Below, in pieces: positions 40,259-49,341 of a DNA stretch of 64,000 nucleotides (position 1 is its first letter; each line of letters begins with the position of its first letter). A program made the position numbers and the translations under genes. This DNA comes from an uncultured Salinisphaerales bacterium (GTDB lineage Bacteria; Pseudomonadota; Gammaproteobacteria; Nevskiales; CAJXLF01), in the NCBI GenBank assembly GCA_913055805.1, contig CAJXLF010000006.1:171337-235336 (forward strand), given 5' to 3'. The notes beneath the pieces were generated by a model. The model had not been told where the DNA came from. It was given only the letters and a program-made list of their open reading frames with translations, and searched no databases.

Positions 40259-41041
40259 ATGCATCCCCTGCTCAACACTGCAGTTACTGCTGCGCGTGCC
40301 GCTGGCGACTTCATCATGCGGCACTACAATCAGGCTGACCAACTCACGGTCACCACCAAACAGGCCAGTGACTTCGTTTCCGAAGTGGATCAGCAGGCGG
40401 AACGCATCATCATTGATCGCATTCACAAGGCTTATCCCTCACATGCCATCCTTGCCGAAGAAAGCGGCGAGCACGGCGAGGCCGGGGGTATGCAGTGGAT
40501 TATTGATCCGCTGGACGGCACCACGAATTACCTGCATCGCTTCCCGCAATTCGCGGTCTCCATTGCCTGCAAGGACCGCTCGGAACTGGAAGTGGCCGTG
40601 GTCTACGACCCGTTCAGCCAGGAGCTGTTTACCGCCAGCCGAGGCGCCGGTACGCAGCTGGATGGACGCCGCGTACGCGTCAGCCGCACCTCCAGACTGG
40701 AGACCAGTCTGATCGGCACTGGCCTGCCCTTCCGTAAGGATCAGAAGATCGACCACTATCTGCCGATGCTGCGTGAAGTGATGCTGAACACTGCCGGTGT
40801 ACGCCGGCCGGGCGCCGCCGCACTGGATCTGGCCTACCTGGCCGCTGGACGGCTGGACGGCTTCTGGGAACTGGGCCTGAAGCCCTGGGATATGGCGGCA
40901 GGCATTCTGCTGGTGCGCGAAGCCGGCGGCACTGTCACCGAACTCGGGGGCGGCAAGGACCCAATGAAAAGCGGCAACATCCTCGCCGGCAATCTAAAGA
41001 TTCACGGTCAGCTCGAGAAACTACTCAAACCGCATCTCTGA
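40259..41041 (+). CDS. suhB: inositol-1-monophosphatase SuhB
   Basis: A 260-residue Mg-dependent phosphatase. The metal ligands are visible in LAEESGE, IIDPLDGTTNYLHRFPQFAVS and ELGLKPWDMAAGILLVREAGG. In enterics SuhB also acts in Nus-dependent rRNA antitermination. The ATG at 40259 gives MHPLLNTAVTAARAAG; an in-frame ATG at 40208 would lie upstream of the likely promoter. It converges with secF (3-bp gap). Confidence 0.95.
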   Translation: MHPLLNTAVTAARAAGDFIMRHYNQADQLTVTTKQASDFVSEVDQQAERIIIDRIHKAYPSHAILAEESGEHGEAGGMQWIIDPLDGTTNYLHRFPQFAVSIACKDRSELEVAVVYDPFSQELFTASRGAGTQLDGRRVRVSRTSRLETSLIGTGLPFRKDQKIDHYLPMLREVMLNTAGVRRPGAAALDLAYLAAGRLDGFWELGLKPWDMAAGILLVREAGGTVTELGGGKDPMKSGNILAGNLKIHGQLEKLLKPHL

Positions 41042-41044
41042 CGC

Positions 41045-41971
41045 TCAGGCGTTCTGCTCGTTCTCGTCACTGGGCGGCAGCAAATCCTCACGCTTGACGC
41101 CCAACTCAAGGGCCGTCGCACTGGCTACGAAAATCGAGGAATGCGTACCTACGATCACACCCATGATCAGGGCCGTGGCGAAACCGTGAATCACCTCACC
41201 ACCGAGGAAGAACAACGCGATCAGGGTCAGCAAGGTCGTACCACTGGTCATGACGGTACGCGCCAGTGTCTGGTTCACCGACACATTCATGACTTCAATC
41301 GATTCGGCCTTGCGCATGCGCAGGAAGTTTTCACGAATGCGATCGAATACCACGATGGTGTCATTCAGTGAATAACCAATCACTGCCAGCAAAGCCGCCA
41401 GCACCGGCAGATCGAAGTTGAGCTGCAGCGCCGAAAACAGGCCCAGGGTCAATACCACATCATGGAAAAGCGCTGTGACCGCACCCAGTCCGAACTTGTA
41501 CTGAAAGCGGAAAGCCACATACACCAGGATGCCGATCAACGCATAGAGCATGGCCAGGCCACCCTGCTCGGTCAGCTCTTCACCCACCTGCGGGCCCACA
41601 AACTCCACACGGCGCATTTCAATGCCGGCCTCATTGGCTGACAACGCCTTGAGCACCTCGGTACTGATATCTGCAGACGCCTCGTTTGCGCTCGGGGCCA
41701 GGCGAATCAGCACATCCTGTGAAGTGCCGAAGTGCTGAACCACAGCATCGGTATAACCGGCCGTGTTCAGGGCCTCGCGCACTTCAACCAGTTCTACCGA
41801 GGACGGATATCCGACTTCGATCAGCACACCGCCGGTAAAGTCGATACCAAAGTTGAAGCCGCGCACCGCAATGCAGACGACTGAAGCCGCCAGCAACAAC
41901 ACGGAAATAACCAGCGCCAGACGGCGGTGACCGAGGAAATCGATATTGGTATTGTCAGGAATCAGTTTCAT
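41045..41971 (-). CDS. secF: protein translocase subunit SecF
   Basis: A 308-residue inner-membrane protein with six predicted helices and a periplasmic domain between helices 1 and 2. The SecF motif GFNFGIDFTGGVLIEVGY and the membrane signatures GYSLNDTIVVFDRIREN and ARTVMTSGTTLLT are present. It uses the proton gradient to assist the periplasmic stage of Sec export. It follows secD by 10 bp. Confidence 0.97.
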   Translation of the reverse strand: MKLIPDNTNIDFLGHRRLALVISVLLLAASVVCIAVRGFNFGIDFTGGVLIEVGYPSSVELVEVREALNTAGYTDAVVQHFGTSQDVLIRLAPSANEASADISTEVLKALSANEAGIEMRRVEFVGPQVGEELTEQGGLAMLYALIGILVYVAFRFQYKFGLGAVTALFHDVVLTLGLFSALQLNFDLPVLAALLAVIGYSLNDTIVVFDRIRENFLRMRKAESIEVMNVSVNQTLARTVMTSGTTLLTLIALFFLGGEVIHGFATALIMGVIVGTHSSIFVASATALELGVKREDLLPPSDENEQNA

Positions 41972-41981
41972 GAAAACGGCC

Positions 41982-43844
41982 CTAGATTGGCAGATCGGCC
42001 AGGCGTTGCTTGCGGCCATACAGCGCGTTCACCACGACGCGTGTACCGAAGATCGCGGTAAACATTGAAGTCAGGATGCCGATGGACAGCGTCACGGCGA
42101 ATCCCTTGATGGGGCCGGTGCCGAAGCTGAACAGCACCACCGCGGCAATCAGGGTGGTGATATTGGCGTCCGCAATCGAGGACAGGGCCTTCTCGTAACC
42201 CGCCCGGATTGCCCCCTGCACCGGCGTATTGGCTGACAACTCTTCACGAATACGCTCGAAGATCAGCACATTCGCATCCACCGCCATACCCACGGTCAGC
42301 ACAATGCCCGCAATACCCGGCAGCGTCAGCGTGGCCTGTAGCAGGGACAGCACGGCGATAATCATCACCAGATTGAGCATCAGCGCCATATTGGCCACCA
42401 GGCCGAACACGCGGTAGTAGACCACCATGAATACCACCACCAGCAGGAAACCCACAATCACCGCCAGACGGCCCTGATCGATATTGTCCTGCCCGAGGCT
42501 AGGTCCAACGGTACGCTCTTCCACGATTTCAATGGGTGCAGGTAATGCACCGGCACGCAGCAACAGGGACAGATTGCGCGCTTCGTTGGTTTCCAGCCCG
42601 GTGGTCTGGAAACGCTTGCCGAAAACACCGCGAATTACGGCGTCGTTAATAACCTCTTCAATGCGCACCTTCTTGCGCACTTCCTCGCCATTCACATAAC
42701 GGGTTTCCACCTTGGTTTCCACGAACAGCACAGCCATGCGCTTGTTCACATTTGTCTGGGTGGTTTCCAGCATTTTCTTGGCGCCCTGCCCGTCCAGGGT
42801 CACAAACACTGCCGGACTGCCCGAATCAGTATCGATACCGGAAGAGGCATCCACGATGTGATCACCCGTGGTAATCACTTCCCGCTTAAGAAGAATCGGC
42901 CGGCCATCGCGTGTCTTGAAGAGCTGGGTGCCAATCGGCGCCACGCCAGTGCGCTCCGCCAGATAGGCATCCTCGTCTTCCGCCACCATGCGATATTCCA
43001 GTGTGGCAGTCGCGCCCAGGATTTCCTTGGCGCGGGCCGTGTCCTGCACGCCCGGCAACTGCACCACGATGCGGTCCTTGCCCTGGCGCTGCACCAGCGG
43101 TTCGGCCACACCCAGTTCGTTGACCCGATTACGCAGCGTGGTCAGTGACTGCGACATGGCAAATTCGGCAATACGCTTCAGCTCTTCTTCATCCAGCGAG
43201 GCGCTCAGCGTCAGGCCATCCTCATTCTGTTCAATGCTGAGCTCGCGGAACTCTTCTTCCAGAAGCGCCAGAGCCTCACTTACATCTTCCTGCTGGCGCA
43301 GACGAATCACGATGATGTCGTCCTGTAGCCACTCACCGCGTTCGGTGCGAATACGCTCACGTCGCAGCAGTGCCTCCATATCCTGGGCGTACTGCTGGCG
43401 GCGTTGATAGATGGCGGCGGGAATATCTACTTCCAGCAGGAAGTGCACGCCACCGCGCAGATCAAGGCCCAGCGCCATGGGCTGAGCGCCCAGCGCAGTC
43501 AGCCAGGACGGTGTACTGGGCGCAAGATTGAGGGCAACCACATAATCGCGCCGGCCTTCCTCGGACAGTTCCCGCTTGATGGCCTCGGCAGCCCGCAACT
43601 GGGTTTCCTCGCTCACCCGCACAAGCAGGCGGCCATCCTGGTCGCTCAACCCCCGCGGCTGGATCTCCGCGCCAACGAGCGCTGCCTGCACAATAGCGTT
43701 GACGTCCGATTCCAGTGGTGCGTCCGAAGCGCGGGAAATCTGCACTGCCGGCACTTCGCCGAAAAGATTGGGCAAAGCATAGAAAATGCCAAAAACAACG
43801 ACGGCTGCCAGCAGCCAGATCTTCCAGGCCGGATTATGATTCAT
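41982..43844 (-). CDS. secD: protein translocase subunit SecD
   Basis: A 620-residue partner of SecF. An N-terminal helix precedes a large periplasmic P1 region. GLDLRGGVHFLLEVD is the SecD head motif. The C-terminal six-helix RND-like block includes GIVLTVGMAVDANVLIFERIREEL. The length is in the Gram-negative range. It lies between yajC and secF. Confidence 0.97.
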   Translation of the reverse strand: MNHNPAWKIWLLAAVVVFGIFYALPNLFGEVPAVQISRASDAPLESDVNAIVQAALVGAEIQPRGLSDQDGRLLVRVSEETQLRAAEAIKRELSEEGRRDYVVALNLAPSTPSWLTALGAQPMALGLDLRGGVHFLLEVDIPAAIYQRRQQYAQDMEALLRRERIRTERGEWLQDDIIVIRLRQQEDVSEALALLEEEFRELSIEQNEDGLTLSASLDEEELKRIAEFAMSQSLTTLRNRVNELGVAEPLVQRQGKDRIVVQLPGVQDTARAKEILGATATLEYRMVAEDEDAYLAERTGVAPIGTQLFKTRDGRPILLKREVITTGDHIVDASSGIDTDSGSPAVFVTLDGQGAKKMLETTQTNVNKRMAVLFVETKVETRYVNGEEVRKKVRIEEVINDAVIRGVFGKRFQTTGLETNEARNLSLLLRAGALPAPIEIVEERTVGPSLGQDNIDQGRLAVIVGFLLVVVFMVVYYRVFGLVANMALMLNLVMIIAVLSLLQATLTLPGIAGIVLTVGMAVDANVLIFERIREELSANTPVQGAIRAGYEKALSSIADANITTLIAAVVLFSFGTGPIKGFAVTLSIGILTSMFTAIFGTRVVVNALYGRKQRLADLPI

Positions 43845-43866
43845 AGCGGAAGTGATTCAGACAGGA

Positions 43867-44193
43867 TCAAAGATTTTCCAGCGAGCCCTTGGGCACTACG
43901 CTGGACACAGCCGACTTCTGCAGGCGCACCTGCACGTCCTTGGCGATTTCCAGAAGAATAAAGTTTTCGCCGACTTCCCGGATCTTGCCCGCCAGACCGC
44001 CATTGGTCACAACCTCGTCGCCCTTGTTCAGGCTAGACAGCAGATTACGGTGTTCCTTGGCGCGCTTCATCTGCGGACGGATCAGCATGAAGTAGAACAG
44101 GATCAGCAGTACGAACAAAGGCGCCAACTGCATGATGGGATTCGGAGCCGCTGCTTCAGCGGCATAGGCGGGGCTAATCAGGAAGTCGAGCAT
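43867..44193 (-). CDS. yajC: preprotein translocase subunit YajC
   Basis: A 108-residue small single-pass membrane protein. The helix is at about residues 20-40 (IMQLAPLFVLLILFYFMLIRPQ) and the cytoplasmic domain carries KGDEVVTNGGLAGKI. It accessorises SecDF. It follows tgt by 69 bp and precedes secD by 22 bp. Confidence 0.97.
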   Translation of the reverse strand: MLDFLISPAYAAEAAAPNPIMQLAPLFVLLILFYFMLIRPQMKRAKEHRNLLSSLNKGDEVVTNGGLAGKIREVGENFILLEIAKDVQVRLQKSAVSSVVPKGSLENL

Positions 44194-44262
44194 GACGAGT
44201 CTCTAGAGTTGGATTGTCTGCCCATCACTTGGGGCAGGTATGGGAAAATTCAAGGCCCGGCA

Positions 44263-45542
<1,280 letters not shown>

Positions 45543-45623
45543 CCAGCATACTCTTGATCGCATCCAGCTTCATGTCGCTACTTTACCTTAAGCCCGGCCC
45601 GGTACAGAACCGGACTCAGTGAT

Positions 45624-46376
45624 ATGATGCGCCGCATGTCTGGTCTGATCCCACGCCTTGCGGCACTCGCTTACGGCGTCTTTTGCTACCTCATACAACT
45701 CGCTGCCCTACTCTACGCCATCGGTTTCCTGGCCAATACCGCTGTACCAAAAGGCATAGATGAAGGTGTAGCGGCATCCCTGCCCGTGAGCATCGGCGTC
45801 AATCTCCTGCTGGTGGCTCTATTCGGCCTGCAGCACAGCCTGATGGCGCGTGATGGTTTCAAACGCGCCTGGACCCGCCTGGTGCCCGAACCGGTGGAAC
45901 GCAGCACCTACGTTCTGCTCACCGGCCTGACGCTGGCGGCCATTTACATCTTCTGGCGCCCGCTGCCCGGTGTCGTCTGGTCCCTGCAAGACGGCTGGCT
46001 CAGTTATGCAGCCTGGCTGCTCTACCTGATCGGCTGGGGTATCACCCTGTCTGCCACCTTCATGCATAACCACTACGACCTGCTGGGACTACGCCAGGTA
46101 TGGCGTTTCTGGCAGGGTAAACCTGTCAAGGACGCGCCGTTTCGCGAACGCGCCCTGTACAAGCACATTCGCCATCCATTAATGCTTGGACTACTGATTG
46201 CCTTCTGGAGCACACCGCATATGACCTGGGGGCATTTGCTGTTCGCCGCCGGCATGAGCATCTATATCTTTGTAGGCGTCGCTTTCGAGGAACGCGATCT
46301 GCTGCAGCAACATGGCGAAAAGTACCGCCGCTTTCGCCAGGAAAGGCCCATGCTTATTCCGCGGGTGAAGCGTTAG
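45624..46376 (+). CDS. NnrU/methanethiol S-methyltransferase (MddA)-like membrane protein
   Basis: A 250-residue protein with about five or six membrane helices. The C-terminal cofactor-binding signature RHPLMLGLLIAFWSTPHMTWGHLLFA, then FEERDLLQQHGEKYRRF, matches isoprenylcysteine-methyltransferase-like/NnrU proteins. It is closest, from memory, to MddA, which makes dimethylsulfide from methanethiol. The start is uncertain: ATGs at 45624, 45627 and 45636 are in frame and none has a clear ribosome-binding site. It lies opposite to and between queA and tgt, overlapping the queA 3' end by 23 bp. This breaks the usual queA-tgt adjacency and suggests later insertion. Confidence 0.78.
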   Translation: MMRRMSGLIPRLAALAYGVFCYLIQLAALLYAIGFLANTAVPKGIDEGVAASLPVSIGVNLLLVALFGLQHSLMARDGFKRAWTRLVPEPVERSTYVLLTGLTLAAIYIFWRPLPGVVWSLQDGWLSYAAWLLYLIGWGITLSATFMHNHYDLLGLRQVWRFWQGKPVKDAPFRERALYKHIRHPLMLGLLIAFWSTPHMTWGHLLFAAGMSIYIFVGVAFEERDLLQQHGEKYRRFRQERPMLIPRVKR

Positions 46377-47394
46377 CCTCCAGAAACATGGCATCGCCGT
46401 AACTGAAAAACCGGTACTGCTGCACCACTGCGTGACGATAAGCCGCCAATACACGGTCATACCCGCCGAAGGCACAGACCAGCATCAGCAGGGTCGATTC
46501 CGGCAAATGGAAGTTAGTCAGTAAAGCGTCAATCGTGCGAAAGCGATAGCCGGGAGTAATGAACAGGCGGGTCTCACCTGCAAAGGGTTTGAGCACACCG
46601 TCCGCGGCGGCCGACTCCAATGCCCGCACCACGGTCGTTCCCACCGCAATGATCCGCCCGCCCCGCGCCCTGACTTCCTCGATCTGCCGGCAGAGCGATG
46701 CATCCACCTCGACATACTCGGCATGCATCCGGTGCTGCGAAAGGTCATCCACCCTTACCGGCTGAAAAGTCCCCGCGCCCACATGCAGGGTGATATAGCC
46801 GAACTCCACGCCACGCCCGCGAATGGTATTCAGCAGATGCTCATCGAAATGCAGACCCGCCGTCGGCGCAGCAACCGCTCCTTCCTGCACCGCATAAACC
46901 GTCTGGTAACGCTCATCGTCTTCCATATCCGCCTGGCGTTCGATATACGGCGGCAATGGCATTTCGCCATGCGCCTTGAGCAAGGCCAGGGCCGTCTCCT
47001 CGCCTTCGAAACGCAGAGCGTAGAACTCGCCTTCGCGCCCCTCGACAACGGCCTTGATCTGACCATCCGCCAGCCACAACACCTGTCCCTCTTTGGCGGA
47101 TTTACTGACCCGCAGCTGAGCCAGCAGGCTGTGCTCGCCGGTAATCCTTTCCACCAGCACTTCAAGCTTGCCGCCGCTGTCCTTATGGCCATGCAAACGG
47201 GCAGGTATCACGCGGGTATTGTTGAAAATCAGCAAGTCCCCTGATTCCAGCAGAGCCGGGAACTGCGTCATTATTCCGTCGCTGAAGTCCCCGGTAGCCG
47301 GCACATGCAGCAAACGGCTGGCGCTGCGTGATTTCAGCGGGTGCTGGGCAATCTGTGACCTGGGAAGGTCGTAATGAAAATCGGAACGTTGCAT
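46354..47394 (-). CDS. queA: S-adenosylmethionine:tRNA ribosyltransferase-isomerase
   Basis: A 346-residue enzyme that transfers the ribosyl moiety of SAM to preQ1-tRNA, giving epoxyqueuosine. The N-terminus MQRSDFHYDLPRSQIAQHPL, the AAPTAGLHFDEHLL motif and the C-terminal FHLPESTLLMLVCAFGG are characteristic. The ATG at 47394 is the family start. Its last 23 bp overlap the convergent MddA-like gene. Confidence 0.97.
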   Translation of the reverse strand: MQRSDFHYDLPRSQIAQHPLKSRSASRLLHVPATGDFSDGIMTQFPALLESGDLLIFNNTRVIPARLHGHKDSGGKLEVLVERITGEHSLLAQLRVSKSAKEGQVLWLADGQIKAVVEGREGEFYALRFEGEETALALLKAHGEMPLPPYIERQADMEDDERYQTVYAVQEGAVAAPTAGLHFDEHLLNTIRGRGVEFGYITLHVGAGTFQPVRVDDLSQHRMHAEYVEVDASLCRQIEEVRARGGRIIAVGTTVVRALESAAADGVLKPFAGETRLFITPGYRFRTIDALLTNFHLPESTLLMLVCAFGGYDRVLAAYRHAVVQQYRFFSYGDAMFLEANASPAE

Positions 47395-47439
47395 GGGTAT
47401 CCGCGCCTGCTCGGGCCGCGATGTTAACAGCGCCTGCCT

Positions 47440-47457
47440 TGTAGGCAAAACCCTACA
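47440..47457. promoter_or_regulatory. inverted repeat upstream of the small exported protein
   Basis: TGTAGG-N6-CCTACA, about 100 bp upstream of the 47558 gene and about 45 bp upstream of queA. It could be an operator for either. The remainder of 47395-47557 shows no further motif I can name. Confidence 0.35.
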
Positions 47458-47557
47458 CAAAGGCACGAAATATGCACGTAACAAAACGAGGACAACATAT
47501 GTCTAAGTAACGTAGCCAATTGACCGTCAAATGCTTAACGACGGCAAGGAGGTTGAA

Positions 47558-47824
47558 ATGAAAAAGCGTTACGTCTTGTCCCTGGCAATCGCCTCGGCCC
47601 TGCTCATGGGCGCAGGTATCCCCAACTTCTTTGCCGGCCTTATCGGCGACAACGTACACAAATACTGTGAAGAAAAGAGTGACCAGGAACAGGTAGAACT
47701 GATCCAGTCGGTGAACCTCTATACTGGCACCCATAAGGTAGTGGTGGTCTGCGGCGAACGGGTCGCCAGCGCCAATACAGACACACAAGCAGATTCAAAC
47801 AGTTCAAGAATTCGTCATAAATAA
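47558..47824 (+). CDS. small exported hypothetical protein
   Basis: An 88-residue protein with a signal peptide (MKKRYVLSLAIASALLMGAG, hydrophobic to about residue 27) and a mature part of about 60 residues with two cysteines (KYCEEK, VVVCGERV), able to form one disulfide in the periplasm. The C-terminus is polar. The start is well defined: AAGGAGG (47546-47552) lies 5 bp upstream. A strong intrinsic terminator follows at 47874. So it is an independent, probably well-translated gene. No family is recognised. Confidence 0.7.
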   Translation: MKKRYVLSLAIASALLMGAGIPNFFAGLIGDNVHKYCEEKSDQEQVELIQSVNLYTGTHKVVVVCGERVASANTDTQADSNSSRIRHK

Positions 47825-47873
47825 CCGGAATCCGCAATATCACCCATCCGGCAAAATGGGTTAGAATTCGCCC

Positions 47874-47900
47874 GGCCGCGGCTAGTCCGCGGCCTTTCTT
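47874..47900 (+). terminator. intrinsic terminator of the small exported protein gene
   Basis: A perfect 8-bp stem GGCCGCGG-CTAGT-CCGCGGCC followed by TTTCTT, 50 bp after the stop of the 47558 gene and 30 bp before tRNA-Leu. Confidence 0.8.
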
Positions 47901-47906
47901 ATCCCG

Positions 47907-47922
47907 TCCGGGCTAGCCCGGA
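47907..47922. repeat. 16-bp palindrome directly upstream of tRNA-Leu
   Basis: TCCGGGCTAGCCCGGA is a perfect palindrome with no central gap, ending 7 bp before the mature tRNA 5' end. It could be an operator, or part of the tRNA leader. Unassigned. Confidence 0.4.
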
Positions 47923-47929
47923 ACTCCGT

Positions 47930-48016
47930 GCCGGAGTGGCGGAACTGGTAGACGCGCCGGATTCAAAATCCGGTTCTGGAAACAGAGTGCGAGTTCGATT
48001 CTCGCCTCCGGCACCA
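47930..48016 (+). tRNA. tRNA-Leu (anticodon CAA)
   Basis: An 87-nt tRNA with encoded CCA. The acceptor stem is GCCGGAG/CTCCGGC, the D-loop region is TGGCGGAACTGGTAGACGCG, and the anticodon loop TTCAAAA has CAA at 47964-47966. A long variable arm (TTCTGGAAACAGAGT) and the T arm GCGAGTTCGATTCTCGC follow. The class II variable arm and CAA anticodon identify the UUG-reading leucine tRNA. tesA converges and ends 4 bp from the CCA end. Confidence 0.98.
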
Positions 48017-48020
48017 AGAT

Positions 48021-48647
48021 TTACTTTCCGGACTCAAGCAACGGCTGCAGCTTGGACCACACCGCTTCCAGCAAAACCGGCTGCGCCTCGGCTGTGGGAT
48101 GGATACCGTCCGGCTGGAACCATTTCTCCTCCAGCGCAATATCGGCCAGCAGAAATGGCAGCAATGCAACCTTGTTCTGTTCCGCCACGCTCTGGAAACT
48201 GCTGAAGAATGCCTCGGTATACACAGGACCATAGTTGCTCGGCAGACGCATGCCGATCAGCAAAACCTTCGCGTCAGCCTGCTGACTGAGTTCAACCATA
48301 CGCTTCAGGTTAGTCTGCATCGCTTCCAGCGACTGACCACGCAGGCCATCATTGGCGCCCAATTCCACGATCACAATCCCCGGCGCGTGACGCTCCAGTT
48401 CTCCAGGCAGTCGGGCCAGGCCACCCGAGGTGGTTTCCCCACTGACACTGGTATTCACAACGTAGTGCGGATAGCCTTCTTGCTTCAGTCGCGCCTGCAA
48501 TAGCGCCACCCAGCCCTGCTCCAGCGGAATACCATAGGCGGCACTCAGACTATCGCCGGTAACCAGGATGGCGGGTGACGCAAAAGCCGAACCGCCACAA
48601 AGGCACAGCAGAAGAAGCGCTCGTTTCAGAAATATGGAATTGAACAT
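48021..48647 (-). CDS. tesA: arylesterase / acyl-CoA thioesterase TesA-like SGNH hydrolase
   Basis: A 208-residue periplasmic serine hydrolase. The signal peptide is at about residues 1-23. The SGNH blocks are VTGDSLSAAYGIP (nucleophile Ser), the oxyanion Gly and Asn (VELGANDGLRG), and the catalytic Asp/His in QPDGIHPTAEA. The start codon overlaps the start of ybbA on the opposite strand by 2 bp, so each promoter must lie inside the other gene. The same tesA/ybbA divergent pairing is known in E. coli. Confidence 0.94.
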   Translation of the reverse strand: MFNSIFLKRALLLLCLCGGSAFASPAILVTGDSLSAAYGIPLEQGWVALLQARLKQEGYPHYVVNTSVSGETTSGGLARLPGELERHAPGIVIVELGANDGLRGQSLEAMQTNLKRMVELSQQADAKVLLIGMRLPSNYGPVYTEAFFSSFQSVAEQNKVALLPFLLADIALEEKWFQPDGIHPTAEAQPVLLEAVWSKLQPLLESGK

Positions 48648-49341
48648 GACAGCAGTCGAAGCAAAGGCTCTGATAAAGGATGTTAACCCCGCACAGTCAG
48701 GTGGCACCAACCTCCTGCATATTCTGCGCGGCGTGAACCTCAAGGTGAACGCAGGTGAGACCGTCGCCATCCTGGGAGGTTCCGGCTCCGGCAAGACAAC
48801 CCTGCTCTCGCTACTGGCGGGTCTGGATCTGCCCAGCCAGGGCGAAAACTGGCTGGACGGCCAGCGCCTGAACGATCTCGACGAAGACGGCCGCGCCGCC
48901 CTTCGCGCCGGACGGGTAGGATTCGTTTTCCAGTCTTTCCAGCTGTTGCCGGGTTTCTCCGCACTGGAGAACGTCATGCTGGCCGCGGAACTTGCCGGGG
49001 AACGCAACGCGGAAAGCAGTGCGCGACAGATCCTTGCCCAGGTCGGACTACAGGACCGTCTCGAACACCTGCCGCACCAACTCTCCGGCGGCGAGCAGCA
49101 ACGCGTGGCCATTGCCCGTGCCTTTGCCGGCAAACCGCGCATTCTCTTTGCCGACGAGCCCACCGGCAACCTGGATACCGTAACCGGCGAACGCATCATC
49201 GAACTGTTGTTCGAGCTGAATCGCGCACAGGGCACGACCCTGATCCTGGTCACCCATGACGCCGCGCTGGCGGAACGCTGCCGGCGCGTGCTGCATCTGC
49301 GTGATGGCCAGCTGCATGAACAGGAGCAGCAAGTCGCATGA
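48646..49341 (+). CDS. ybbA: ABC transporter ATP-binding protein (YbbA/LolD-type)
   Basis: A 231-residue ATPase with Walker A GGSGSGKTTLLS, signature LSGGEQQRVAIARAF, Walker B ILFADEPTGNLD and switch His in LVTHDAAL. It belongs to the MacB/LolD/FtsE group that pairs with FtsX-type permeases. The ATG at 48646 gives MTAVEAKALI; an ATG at 48634 is in frame and also possible. It overlaps ybbP by 4 bp (ATGA). Confidence 0.93.
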   Translation: MTAVEAKALIKDVNPAQSGGTNLLHILRGVNLKVNAGETVAILGGSGSGKTTLLSLLAGLDLPSQGENWLDGQRLNDLDEDGRAALRAGRVGFVFQSFQLLPGFSALENVMLAAELAGERNAESSARQILAQVGLQDRLEHLPHQLSGGEQQRVAIARAFAGKPRILFADEPTGNLDTVTGERIIELLFELNRAQGTTLILVTHDAALAERCRRVLHLRDGQLHEQEQQVA

